DNA of 64,000 bases, taken from contig JAPTOF010000009.1 of NCBI GenBank assembly GCA_028554755.1, positions 3,266,501 to 3,330,500 of the forward strand, read 5' to 3'. The notes under the pieces are model-generated. The model did no database searches. It was given only the letters and a program-made list of their open reading frames with translations, and had not been told where the DNA came from. Positions 49,720-60,220 of this stretch are shown piece after piece. Made by a program: the position numbers and the translations under genes. The DNA is from Cordia subcordata (taxonomy: Eukaryota; Streptophyta; Magnoliopsida; Boraginales; Cordiaceae). Positions within the stretch are counted from its first letter, which is position 1. Each line of letters starts with the position of its first letter.

Positions 49720-51890
49720 GCTTGGATGTGTAATGGAAGAGATCTTATGAGTCGTGGCCCTGATGTGTAATCGAAGGGCGTATAATGAATTTGTGGCTCT
49801 AATGTGTGTCATTTGTGCATGTTTGCATCTAGTTTTTGCATGCACATTTAAGGGTGTTTAGAGCTTAACTAAGTGCACTTAGTGTATAGTTTTACATAAC
49901 TATTAATATTCGTACATAATGTATTTGTATGCATAAATTCTACACTAAGTGTTATATTCCATGTTTTAGGAGTATTTTGGAAGGGTTTGAGTTTACACGA
50001 GGAAGAAATGAGCTAACAGATGAAGACCAGAAGAAAAATAATTAAAAATGAAGCATTTTGACCTAACCGATTGACCTTGACGAAAAGTCGATCGACCGAC
50101 CATCCTAGAGAACATAGAAATTCTGCCGGTTAAGGTGCCCTCTAGAGCCGATTGACCTAGGTCCAAAAAGCTACTCCATCTAGCTGGATAAGCAAGAAAG
50201 AGAAGCCGGTCAACTAGCTAAGTTGACCGGTAGAGCCTGAAGATAGCTATAAATAGTTCGTTTTAGCTCATTTTCAAAGGAGGAACTTTATTTTCTTAAA
50301 CCCTAATAAGCCCCAACCCTTTATACACTTCACCAAACACCCAAAACCACCATCTCACACCAAATCAAGCTAGGATTGAAGTTTGTAACAAGAGATTGAA
50401 GGGTTTTACTTTGGATTTGAACAAGGGTTTGAAGGGGAGTTCTTTATTCCTTTTCTTATTCTTATAAATATGTTTGTAATTGAGTTAGATCTAGGGTTAA
50501 TTAATGTTGTATATTAGATTAGGGCTTTGAATAAAGGATTTGTGTGTATCTTTGGCTCTTAATACATGTTTGTTTACATAAATCTGTAGCATGATTTAAT
50601 ATGTCTATGTATTGAAAATTAAGCATGTCTATGTGTTTGTTAAAATGCCTAAGTGAACTTGCATGTGTTATTTGTGCTTTAAATGCTTCTATCTACTTAT
50701 ATGAGTGATATGATTATGCTTAATTCATGGCTTTTCTTAGTAGAATAGGCTTTAGCTTTAAATCCAGCTAATAGGTTACATGCTATACTTAGTCGAGTTT
50801 AGGTACTAGTCCTTGGCTTTAAACCCAGCCAAGCGGATAAATTAACCTGGACTAGAGTATTCCTCACCCACATTAGTGTTGGTTAATTGAGCCTTAATGT
50901 CACGTAGTGTTTAGGTGCTAGTTCTTAGCTTTAAACCCAGCTAAGAGGATAAGTTCTAAGCGCCAATTGCGTAGGTTAGGAGGAATTGGCCCTTAGCTTT
51001 AAACTCAACTAATGGGTTGAACCACTAGTACTGGTTAAGAGACCCTCCAATCAACACAATGGCAACAGAAGTCTCGAGCCATAGATAGATCTAATTTGTT
51101 ATCATAGCCTGAGTCTAATTGTAACGCAATCGCCCTAGGTCTCCTTCTTCTTTGTTAGGTTTCTTTCCTTAGCTTGGCACCCTAAAGCTCCTCCGTAGCT
51201 TAGTTTTTATTTTCCTTTTCCCAAGCTCCCTTTATCTCCTAAAGAAAGCATACACATGCACGTAGCCAGTTTTAGGCACCCAAGCACATAGAGATCAAAC
51301 TAAGGTAGCATCCCTGTGAAGACAGTACCTGCACTCGAATCTGCTATACCATGAATGATCCATATGCTTGTGAGTGAAAAACTCGACACGATGAGGCTTT
51401 AACGTAAGATCAAAGAGTCTTTTTGTAAGTCGTAGCCCCAATGTATAATCGAAGGGTTGGTAATGAGTTTGAGGCTTTAATGTAAGATCGAAGAGCCATT
51501 TGTAAGTTGCAGCCCTGATGCATGATCGAAGAGTTGGTAATGAGTTTGAGGCTCTGATGTAAGATCGAAAAGCCGTTTGTAAATTGCAACCCTTATGTAT
51601 GATTGAAGGGCTAGTAATGAGTTCGAGACTCTGATGTAAGATCAAAGAGCTTTTCGGAATCACAACCTTAATGTATGATTGAAGGGCTAGTAACGAGTTC
51701 GAGGCTCTAATAAAAGATCAAAGAGCCCTTTGTAAACCGCAACCTTGATGTATGATCGAAGGACTGGTATAAGTTCGAGGTTCTAATTTAAGATCAAAGA
51801 GCCCTTGTAAATTGCAGGCCTGATGTATGATCGAAGGGCTGGTAATGAGTTCGAGGCTCTGATGTAAAATCAGAGAGCCTCTTGGTGAAC
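49720..51890. repeat. Tandem array of 77-bp units made of two hairpin half-units, split by a solo LTR
   Basis: About six and a half units lie at 51395-51890 and one to two at about 49720-49799; the solo LTR at 49800-51394 separates them. Each 77-bp unit has two related halves of about 38 bp. One half has arms GGCTC...GAGCC around 'tgatgtaagatcgaa'; the other has AGCCC...GGGCT around 'tgatgtatgatcgaa'. The array sits in what should be the 3' region of the minus-strand Tat-like element. It has no real ORF. Confidence 0.8.
49800..51394 (+). mobile_element. Solo Athila-like LTR inserted in the repeat array
   Basis: It starts TAATGTGTGTCATTTG and ends CGACACGATGA; it is 1595 bp long and collinear with the LTR at 3146-4761. 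The flanks GGCTC (49795-49799) and GGCTT (51395-51399) are a near-exact target duplication. A TATA box (gctataaatag) lies near 50247-50257, downstream of palindromes such as GTCGATCGACCGAC (about 50087-50100) and AGCCGGTCAACTAGCT (about 50204-50219). No internal sequence is present. Confidence 0.8.
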
Positions 51891-51985
51891 AATGACAAAA
51901 TAATAAGGTAACATAATCAAAGAATGTTATAGATCTTAAAATAGGGAAAGCAATTAAAAATAATACTTTTTCAAAGCATAGCATT

Positions 51986-52195
51986 CTAACATATCTCTAA
52001 ACACTTGGGTATGAATCTCATTAAGGCAGTGATACGTCCTGTCAATTTCATAACTTCTTTGGCTGATTTTGGAAGAGGAAAATCTAACGCTGCTCTAATT
52101 TGATCTGGGTGTGTCACTATTCCTATCTTGGTAAGGGGAACAGACTTTGCTTCTCGGGTTTTTGTCTTTCTAAAACGTATGCCTTTAGGACACAT
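51986..52195 (-). pseudogene. Ty3/gypsy RT fragment (Tat-like)
   Basis: The segment reads GIVTHPDQIRAALDFPLPKSAKEV followed by LTGRITALMRFI, the region between RT and RNase H typical of Tat-group elements. The matching part starts near 52140; residues before that are doubtful. No catalytic motif is included. It lies upstream (minus strand) of the repeat array and LTR at 48878, and is probably the same element. 52200-52526 is the inverted partner of the repeat at 1560-1830 plus unassigned sequence. Confidence 0.7.
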
Positions 52196-53535
52196 CGCGT
52201 TTCTACCATATCTACATTCGTGTTATAGGGTTTGTATGCCCTAAAGACCACAAGTACTTGATGTTTATTGGATACTAGACTTAATACGTCAAAGTTTTTT
52301 ATTTTATGATTGCGTTTTGCACACCATATTCTCTCTGCTATGCGTTGATGCAATGTATGAAGGCCTAATGACATTAACTAAGGACTTGGGTGTGTAACAA
52401 GGCTGAATGCACAGTAGGTTCAAGTCTAGACTTAGTGATGTCATAAATAAGTCCATAACAGTATGGTGGTGTTGGGCACTCTACCAAGGTAAGGTTATAG
52501 CAAGTAAGTCTTCTTATGAGGGTAACTAATGTATTGTGTTTTTGTGTGCAATTGCATTGTTATTTGTCCATGTTTAAGAGGTATTAAGTGCTCATAAAGA
52601 TGCATTAGTGTAATGCTTTTAATAAGAATAGGCTTAAGCGTAAAAAATTGTACATATTGAGTTTAAGAGACAAATTGCTATACTAATTGCTTGTTTTTAA
52701 TGATTTAGGTGAACTTTGGGCTAAGATTGAGATTGAACGATGATAGGTGATGAAGATGGGAGATTCACGGGTCAATAAGAGAAGAATGAAGGCTGGAAAG
52801 ACAAAGAATGGATGAAGGAGGTTAGCCAAACGACCTAAGAAAAAGGAGCCGGTTGACCTAGCCACTCTAGAGAGGTGCTCAAAATAGCTGGACAACCACC
52901 CCTCTAGAGTTGGTCGACTAGCTAGGTCAGCCGGCCAGTCTAGAGAGCATCACCAAAAAGCTAGTCGAGCTAAGAGGAGAAGCCAGTGGACTGGCTAGGT
53001 CGACTGGCAGTGCATAAAGAGCTGATATAAAAGCCCAATTTTCAGACTTAAAAGGGGAATCATTGACAATTCTGGGGGGAGGATCTTAACACACCCATCA
53101 CACACACTTAACCCTAATCTTCACACACACTCTCTTACACATTTCATCATCTTGAAACAAGAGGATTTAAAGGGTTTCAAACATTGGAATTAAGTTTGCT
53201 CAAGAGCTTTGTTCAAGATTAGTTAGGATGAAAGGGAAGCTTCATAATCTCTCTTTCATTCCATTTCTTATTATGATTGAGTAGACTTGTCTAGGATGAT
53301 TTAGCTTATGTAATGGGTTAGTTATATACTCTTATGATATGGGATTAAATGGTTGAATTTATATACATGTTTAATTTTCTTGTTCAAATAGTTATTTTCT
53401 CATTCATTTCTAAGTGTTTGATTAAATGCCTAAATAAGTAGCATGTGTATAAATTGAAATCTATTTATTACTAAACACATCTAATCCGTACTATAATCAT
53501 GTCTATGTGTTTATAGATGGATACTATGAAGTGGG

Positions 53536-55118
53536 TGATGTGTGCGTATCGAGTTTTACACCTGCAAGCATACGAATCGTTCGTGGTATAGTAGATTCGA
53601 GTGTGGATATCGTCTCCACAGGGAGGCTACTTTAGTTTAGTCTCTATGTGCTCGGGTGCCCCAAACTAGCTACGTGCGTGTATGTGCTTATTTTAGGATG
53701 GAAAGGAGCTCGAAAAAAAGAAAATAAAAACTAATCTATGGAGGAACTTAAAGGAGCCAAACTAAGGAAAGAAACACTAAGAAATAAGAAGGGGACCTAG
53801 GGCGTTTACATTGCAATAAGACTTGGGCTATGATAATGGATGAGGTCTGTCTAAGGCTCGGGACTTCTATTGTCGTTGTGTTGATCGGGGGCTTTCTTAA
53901 CCAATACTAGTGGTTTAACCCGTTTGCTGGATTTAAAGCTAAGGGCCAATTCCTCCTAGCCTACGCAATCTGTACTTAGAACTTATCCTCTTGGCTGGAT
54001 TTAAAGCCAAGGACTAGCACCTAAACACTACGTGACATTAAAAGTCGATTAGCCAACACTAACTTGGTGAGGGATACTCTAGTCTAAGTTAACTTATCCG
54101 CTTGGCTGGATTTAAAGCCAAGGACTAGTACCTAAACTCGACTAAGCATAACATGTAACCTATTAGCTGGATTTAAAGCTAAAGCCTACTTTACTAAGCA
54201 AAGCCATGAGATTAAGCACAATCACATCACCCATATAAGTAAATAAGAGCATTTGAAGCACAAATAACACATGCATATTCACTTAGGCATTTTAACAAAC
54301 ACATAGACATGTTTGATTTCCAATACATAGACATATTGAATCATGCCATATATTTATGTAAAAAACCATGTATTGAGAGCCAAAGATCTACACAAATCCA
54401 TTATTCAAAGCCTTAATCTAATATGCAACGACAAGCAACCCTAAATCTAGCCTAATCTAGCAACATATTTACAAGAAATAGAGAAAGAACAAGAAGAACT
54501 TCCCTAAATTCTTGCTTCCCAATCCGTACAAATCCTTCAAATCTTTGTTTAATGCTTCAATCCTAACTTGGTGTGGGGTTTAGATGGTGATTTAGGGTGT
54601 TCGGTGAAGTGGGTAAAGGGTTAGGGTTTATTAGGATTTAAGAAATAAAAGTTCCTCCTCTCAAAATCAGCTAAAATGAGCTTTTTATGGATTTCTTCAG
54701 CGTACAGCCGGTCGACCGGCTTCAATCATGATGCTCTCTGGAATGACCGGTCGACCGGTCCTTGAGGAACTCGTCTGGCTTAGATTCTTTATTCTCTGGA
54801 GCGGCCGGTCGACTTAGACGGTGGACCTGCTCTTCTTCTAAGTTGACTGGCTGGATCAGAATGATCTCTTCTTTATTCCTTTTCTTCTGGTCTTCATCCG
54901 TTAGCTCATTTCTTCCTTGCGTAAGTTTGAACCCTTCCAAAACACTCCTAAAACATGGAATATAACACTTAGTATAGTATTTATAAATCTAAATACATTA
55001 TGTACAAATATTAACAAATATGCATAAACTTTATACTAAGTGCACTCAATTATACTCTAGACACCCTCAAATGAGCATGCAAAAACTAGATACAAGCACG
55101 CACAAATGACACACATCA
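53536..55118 (-). mobile_element. Solo Athila-like LTR nested in the 5' LTR
   Basis: On the minus strand it starts TGATGTGTGTCATTTG at 55118 and ends CTCGATACGCACACATCA at 53536. It is flanked by GTGGG (53531-53535) and GTAGG (55119-55123). The uninterrupted site is visible in the related LTR near 59163-59175. It contains AGCCGGTCGACCGGCT at 54706-54721 and GACCGGTCGACCGGTC at 54745-54760. Confidence 0.85.
54706..54822 (-). promoter_or_regulatory. Palindrome cluster in the Athila-like solo LTR
   Basis: AGCCGGTCGACCGGCT (54706-54721), GACCGGTCGACCGGTC (54745-54760) and GCGGCCGGTCGACTTAG (about 54801-54817) lie 20 to 130 bp upstream of the TATA-like CCATAAAAAGC on the minus strand. Confidence 0.6.
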
Positions 55119-55975
55119 GTAGGTAATGCTTATATTCATGTCTATATGTATATTTGCTTGCCTAGTGTAAATATGACTTCAATTACGCATACATGTTGGT
55201 TGTTAATCGCTTCTATTAGTGTAATTCAAGTATGACAATGTTTGGGAAGATGAATAGATCCTATTATTCGCAAACACCTTGGCTAAGAACATGTATGAAT
55301 GTGCTTGCAAGTCAAATCCCGCTGTAGTGACCTTAGAATAATAGCAAGTAATTTAGGACTAGCATAGGCTGAGTTTTCTTTAGCTTTAAATCCAGCCAAT
55401 AGGCTTCAGGATAGGTTTAGTCGGCCTTAGTGACACTAGGTCTTGGCTTTAAATCCAGCCAATGGTTTAGGTACTAGGATAGGTTCATTCTAAGTCACCT
55501 AGGAAGCTAATTGGTCACTTTTCCTAGGTCATAAGGACCACGCTATAGCTCTAGGAGGTGCTGCCTAGGGACGGACCTGCACCGAGCCCTAGAGGGAAAT
55601 TAAGACACTAATTCAGCAACCTAGTTAAGAGCAATTACTTAAGTATGTCATCTGAGTATAGAATCACCCATTCATAAGTTGAAGTCACCTTAACAGCTTT
55701 CCATTTGTTAGTTCCTCTAGATTAGCTTGTCTCCTGCTTATCCATTCCCATAGTTTAGTTTAATTCGTTTTAGCTAGAGCTCCAGACCATCCAAAATCCC
55801 AAAAATAGATAGTTTAGGTTTCTTTTTAGGCATACTCTATAACACACCCATAGAATCCATCTCACAACATAGCCTTATTGTGGAATTGACCCCGTACTTG
55901 CATATACTTTACTACACCGATCTGTACGCTTGCGAGTCTTTAAAGCATACACTCAAAAGACGACGATCAAGTTCT

Positions 55976-55993
55976 TGACGCCGTTGCCAGGGA
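55976..55993 (+). other. Primer binding site (tRNA-Asp type, two mismatches)
   Basis: TGACGCCGTTGCCAGGGA matches the tRNA-Asp complement except at two positions. It follows the LTR end at 55969. Confidence 0.8.
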
Positions 55994-56349
55994 GGCACGG
56001 TGGTTTGCATTCTTTGTTTGTGTTTTTGGTAGTTGCTTTTCTTGTTTTATTGCTTTTTATTTATAGTTTGTTTAGTTCTTGCTTATTTTTCTTATTGTTT
56101 ATATTATCTTGCTTTAGTTCTTGTTTATTTATTTCATCTTTTGTTTTTGTTTTTAGTAGACTTTCTAGAATTGTGGTTTATTTGCTGTAGTTTTAGAAAT
56201 ATTGAAGCTTTCGAGGGTTGAAGTGGCCGGAGTTAGGATAGTTTGTGCGTGCTTGGTAGGAGATCCCTTAAAAATCCTCTAGTTCCTCTTAATCCCGACC
56301 CGATAGAATTGCAAGACATTTTAGAAATTTATGAGATCTTCTTGAGGAG

Positions 56350-58288
56350 ATGGCCGATCCCAATCATCCTCCTAATCCTCCCATTCCCTCGATGAATCCC
56401 ATTCCACCTTATGATCACCATGGGCATCAAGCCAAAGATCATTTTAGACAAGAGACCCGTAGACCGAATCCACCTATAGAGGAGGAACCTACTCTTAGGC
56501 AATTGTTTTCCCTGAAGCCTTTAAGCCTAATTTGGCTATTCAAATTCCGGGTTTTGGGGAGACGAACTTTGAGATTAAGCCTAATATGTTGGCCATGTTC
56601 CTTCCTTCTATAGCAGAAGTAATGAGAGTCCTCTAGAGGATATTACTAATTTTGTTGAGATAAGTTCCACTCTCCATGTCCCCAATGTCTCCCAAGAGGT
56701 CATACGTCTAAGATTGTTTCCTTTCTTTCTTAAGGACAAGGCTAGGGCTTGGTTGCATTACCTAGTGGTTGCATTACAACATGGGCCAAGTTAAATCTAA
56801 GTTCTTTCAAAAATTCTATCCCATTGCCAAGACGGCCGACCTTAGGACCACCATTATGACTTTCTCCCAACATGACCTAGAATCCTTTCATGAGGCTTAG
56901 GAGAGGTTCAAGAACCTTCTTAGACAATGTCCACACCACGGGTATGGCAATCATGACCTCTTGCAATATTTCTTTCGAGGTTTAAATGAACAAAATAGGA
57001 TGATGGTCAATGCCACCTCCAATGGTGGCTTTTATCTTTTGAGACCGACTGAGGCATGGGAGAAAATAGAGTTGATGGCTGAAAATTCTTGTCAAAATTT
57101 TACTATGGAAAGGTCTAGTCAGGGAGGTAATAGGAAAAGTGTTAATGAGGTTGGAGTTTCTTTAGATTTACCTGCTAAGGTTGAGGCTTTGACGAATAAG
57201 TTAGATCAATTCATCTCAGGGTCATAAGCCTAGTTCCATAAGTTTTTCCTCTGCCCCTTTAGTCGTTAATGTTTGTGCATTGTGTTCTGAGTCATCTCAT
57301 GAGACCATAGCTTGCCCTTTAGCATATCAATTTCCTGAATTCATGAAAGAGCAAGTGTATGCCACACAAGATTATTCTCGTGAGTATAATCCATACCCGA
57401 ACACATACAATCCAGGTTGGAGGGACAACCCAAAATTTTCTTGGAGACAAGGTCAGCAGGAGTCTAGTTCACATCCTCAAGTTCCACCTTAACAGTGACC
57501 CCGTCCTCAGTATCCCCTAGGTTTCTATCATCTTAATCAGCCCCGTCTCGCTAGTGCTCCTCAACCTCAGGCTTTACCTGCTCCCTCTAGTAGCTAGCCT
57601 CCTAGCAATGATGTGATGAAATTGATGTAGTTTATCAGAATCAGCGGCAGGCATTAGCTAGTCAACAGCAGGAGTTAGCTGATAATAGGCAAGAGATGGC
57701 TAGCTATAGGCAGCAGATGGCTAGGTTTGAGACACAGTTAGGACAGATTGCTAACAGTTGAGCGCTAGAGACCCCGGGAAATTGCCTTCTCAATTGGAAG
57801 TGAACCTTAGAGTTCAGTCCTATTCCTCCACTGATACTACTTATCTTTCTCAGGCCCAGGCTAAAGCTGTCACCACTCTTAGGAGCAGTAGAGTAGTGGA
57901 TAATAGAGTAGGAGTTGACTTTGTAGTGCCTGTACCTAGTGGTCCTTCCGAGTCTAGAGCACCACATAGTATCCTAGTTGAGGGAAATTCTAGAGAGGGT
58001 CCTACTGAGAGAGATGAGCCTGTTAGAGACCATAGGGAGAGTAATACTTTCCGCCCACATTGGGAGAGAAAGGAGCCTATTGATGATTCTTATGTGTCTA
58101 GAGATGTTGCACCTAGAGTTCCCTTTCCATCTGCCTTAGAGAGGCCTACACCTAGTGAAGATTCTAGGTTTTTCAAGGTTTTAGAGCACCTTAAGGACCT
58201 TAAGGTCAATCTTCCTTTGATAGATGCGATCCTTTCTGTTCCCTCCTATTCTAAGTTCTTTAAAGATCTGTGTACAAGGAAAAGTAAG
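56350..58288 (+). pseudogene. gag of the second Athila-like element, truncated before pol
   Basis: The start is MADPNHPPNPPIP at 56350. The gag core is seen in another frame at 56961-57227 (YFFRGLNEQNRMMVNATSNGG...EAWEKIELMAENS). The Cys-rich segment (CALCSESSHETIACP) and the hallmark NTYNPGWRDNPKFSWR lie at 57265-57480. The gag end, PSYSKFFKDLCTRK, reaches 58288. These phrases in this order are characteristic of Athila gag. There are several frameshifts and stops. Sequence homology stops exactly at the LTR terminus at 58289, so protease and pol of this copy are displaced or lost. Confidence 0.8.
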
Positions 58289-60182
58289 TGATCGTCGTCT
58301 TTTGAGTGCAAGCTCTAAAGGCCTATAAGCACACGGATCGGTATAGTTAAGTGTATGTAAGTGCGGGGTCGATTCCATAGGCAGGTTATGTTGTGAGATG
58401 GATTTTACGTGTGTATTCTAGAGTGTGCCTAAAAAGAATCCTAAACTATCTATTTTTTTGGGGATTTTTGATGGTCGGGAGCTCTAGCTAAAATGAACTA
58501 AACTAAGCTATGGGAATGAAAAAATGGGGGACAAGCTAATATAGAGGAACTAACAAATGGAAAAGTGTCAGGGTGACTTCAACTTATGAATGGGTGATCC
58601 TATACTCAAATGCTATGGGGTTAAAGAATGATGGTTTACTTTAATAATTGCTCTTAACTAGGTTGCTGAATTAGTATCTTAATTTCCCCCTAGGACTCGA
58701 TGCGGATCCGTCCCTAGGCGGCGTTTCCTAGAGCTACAGCGTGGTCCTTATGACCTAAGGCCTTAAGAGTAACCAATTAGCTTTCTAGGTGACTTAAAAT
58801 GAACCTGCCCTAATACCTAAATCATTGGCTGGATATAAAGCCAAGACCTAGTGTCACTAAGGTCGATTAACCTATCTTGAAATCTATTGGCTGGATAGCC
58901 AAAGGAGACTCGGCCTAGGCTAGCTCTAAATTATTGGCCGTCATTCTAAGGTCACTACAGTGGGATTTGACTTGCTAGCACATTCATACATGTTCTTGGC
59001 TAAGGTGTTTGTGAATAAAAGGATCTATTCAACTACCAAATATCGTCATGCTCGAATGACACCATTACAAGTAATTGACAACCAACATGTTTGCGTTATT
59101 GAAGTTCTATTCACTACTAGGCATGCAAATATACATATAGACATGAATATAAGCATTACCCACTTTATAGCATCCACATATAAACACATAGACATAATTA
59201 TAGCATGGATTAGAAGTATTTAGTAATAAATAGACTTCAATTTATACACATGCAACTCATTTAGATATTTAATCAAAATATGTAGAGATGAATGAGACAA
59301 TAACCATTTGAACAAGATAATCAAACATGTATATATTCAACCATTTAATCCCATATCATAAGAGTATATAGCTAACCCATTACATAAGCTAAATCATCTT
59401 ACACAAGTCTATTTAATCATAATAAGAGATAGAATGAAAGAGAGTTTATGAAGCTTCCTTTTTATCCTAGTTAATCTTGTACAAAGCTCTTGAGCAAGCT
59501 TGATTCCAAATGCTTGAAACTCTCTAAATCCTCTTGCTTCAAGGTGATGAAATGTGTAAGAGAGTTTGTGTGATGTGGGTGAAGACTAGGGTTAAGTGTG
59601 TGTGTGTGATGGGAGTGTTACGATCCTCTCCAAGAATTTCCCCAAAATATTCCCCTTTTTAAGTCTGAAAATCGGGCTTTTATATCAGCTTTTTACGAAT
59701 TTCCGGTCGATCGGCTTCTCTTCTTAGCTCGATTGGCTTTTTGGTGATGCTCTCTGGACTGGTCGGTCGACCTAGCTGGTAGATCGGCTCTGGAGGGGTA
59801 GTCGTCTGGCTATTTTGAGCACCTCTCTGGAGTGGCTAGTCAACCTAGCCGGTCGCCCGGCTCCTTCTTCTTAGGTCGTCCGGCTGACTTCCTTCCTCCA
59901 TTCTTTATCTTTCTAGCCTCCGATCTTCTCTTTTTGACCCGTGCATCTCTCATCTTCATCCCTTATCATCGTTCAATCTCGATCTTGACCCCAAGTTCAC
60001 CTAAATCATTGAAAACAAGTAGTTAGTGTAGCAATTTGTCTCTTAAACTTAATATGTACAATTGTCTACGCTTAAGCGTATTCTTATCAAAAATATTACA
60101 CTAATGCATCTTTATGAACACTTAATACCTCTTAAACATAGGAAAATAACAATGTAAACACACATAAAAACATAGCACATCA
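58289..60182 (-). repeat. 3' LTR of the minus-strand Athila-like element
   Basis: On the minus strand it starts TGATGTGCTATG at 60182 and ends CGACGATCA at 58289; it is 1894 bp long. A TATA box (gatataaaagccc) lies near 59675-59687. Palindromic motifs of the CCGGTCGATCGG, GGTCGGTCGACC and AGCCGGTCGCCCGGCT types lie at about 59700-59861. It is collinear with the LTR at 52527-55969 minus the nested solo LTR. Confidence 0.8.
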
Positions 60183-60220
60183 ACACCCCCAAACCTTCTC
60201 CTTGCTTATCCCCAAGCAAG
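60183..60220 (-). other. Polypurine tract with hairpin (minus strand)
   Basis: The minus strand reads GCTTGGGGATAAGCAAGG, then AGAAGGTTTGGGGGTGT, directly before the LTR start TGATGTG. Confidence 0.8.

Larger units (their letters stand above)
52527..55969 (+). repeat. 5' LTR of a second Athila-like family, interrupted by a solo LTR
   Basis: It starts TAATGTATTGTG and ends GACGACGATCA, 6 bp before the primer site. Without the nested LTR and one copy of its TSD it is about 1855 bp, close to the 1894 bp of the related LTR at 58289-60182. A TATA box (gatataaaagccc) lies near 53024. Palindromes of the GGTCGACTAGCTAGGTCAGCC type lie at about 52850-53010. Confidence 0.8.

Noticed and set aside
49720..51890. 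CRISPR-like array
   Set aside because: The repeats are contiguous, with no unique spacers, in a plant genome next to retroelement parts.
51295..51984. Repetitive ORFs on the minus strand over the 77-bp repeats
   Set aside because: The frame is open only because 77-bp units lack stops in some phases; units with indels break it, and there is no start or domain.
58284..58288. Simple inversion of one Athila element as the cause of the tail-to-tail join
   Set aside because: The 5 bp before the LTR are still gag codons, and GTAAC (52522-52526) flanking the 5' LTR does not match what an inverted 3' flank would give (GTTAC). Nested insertion fits better, though not proven.
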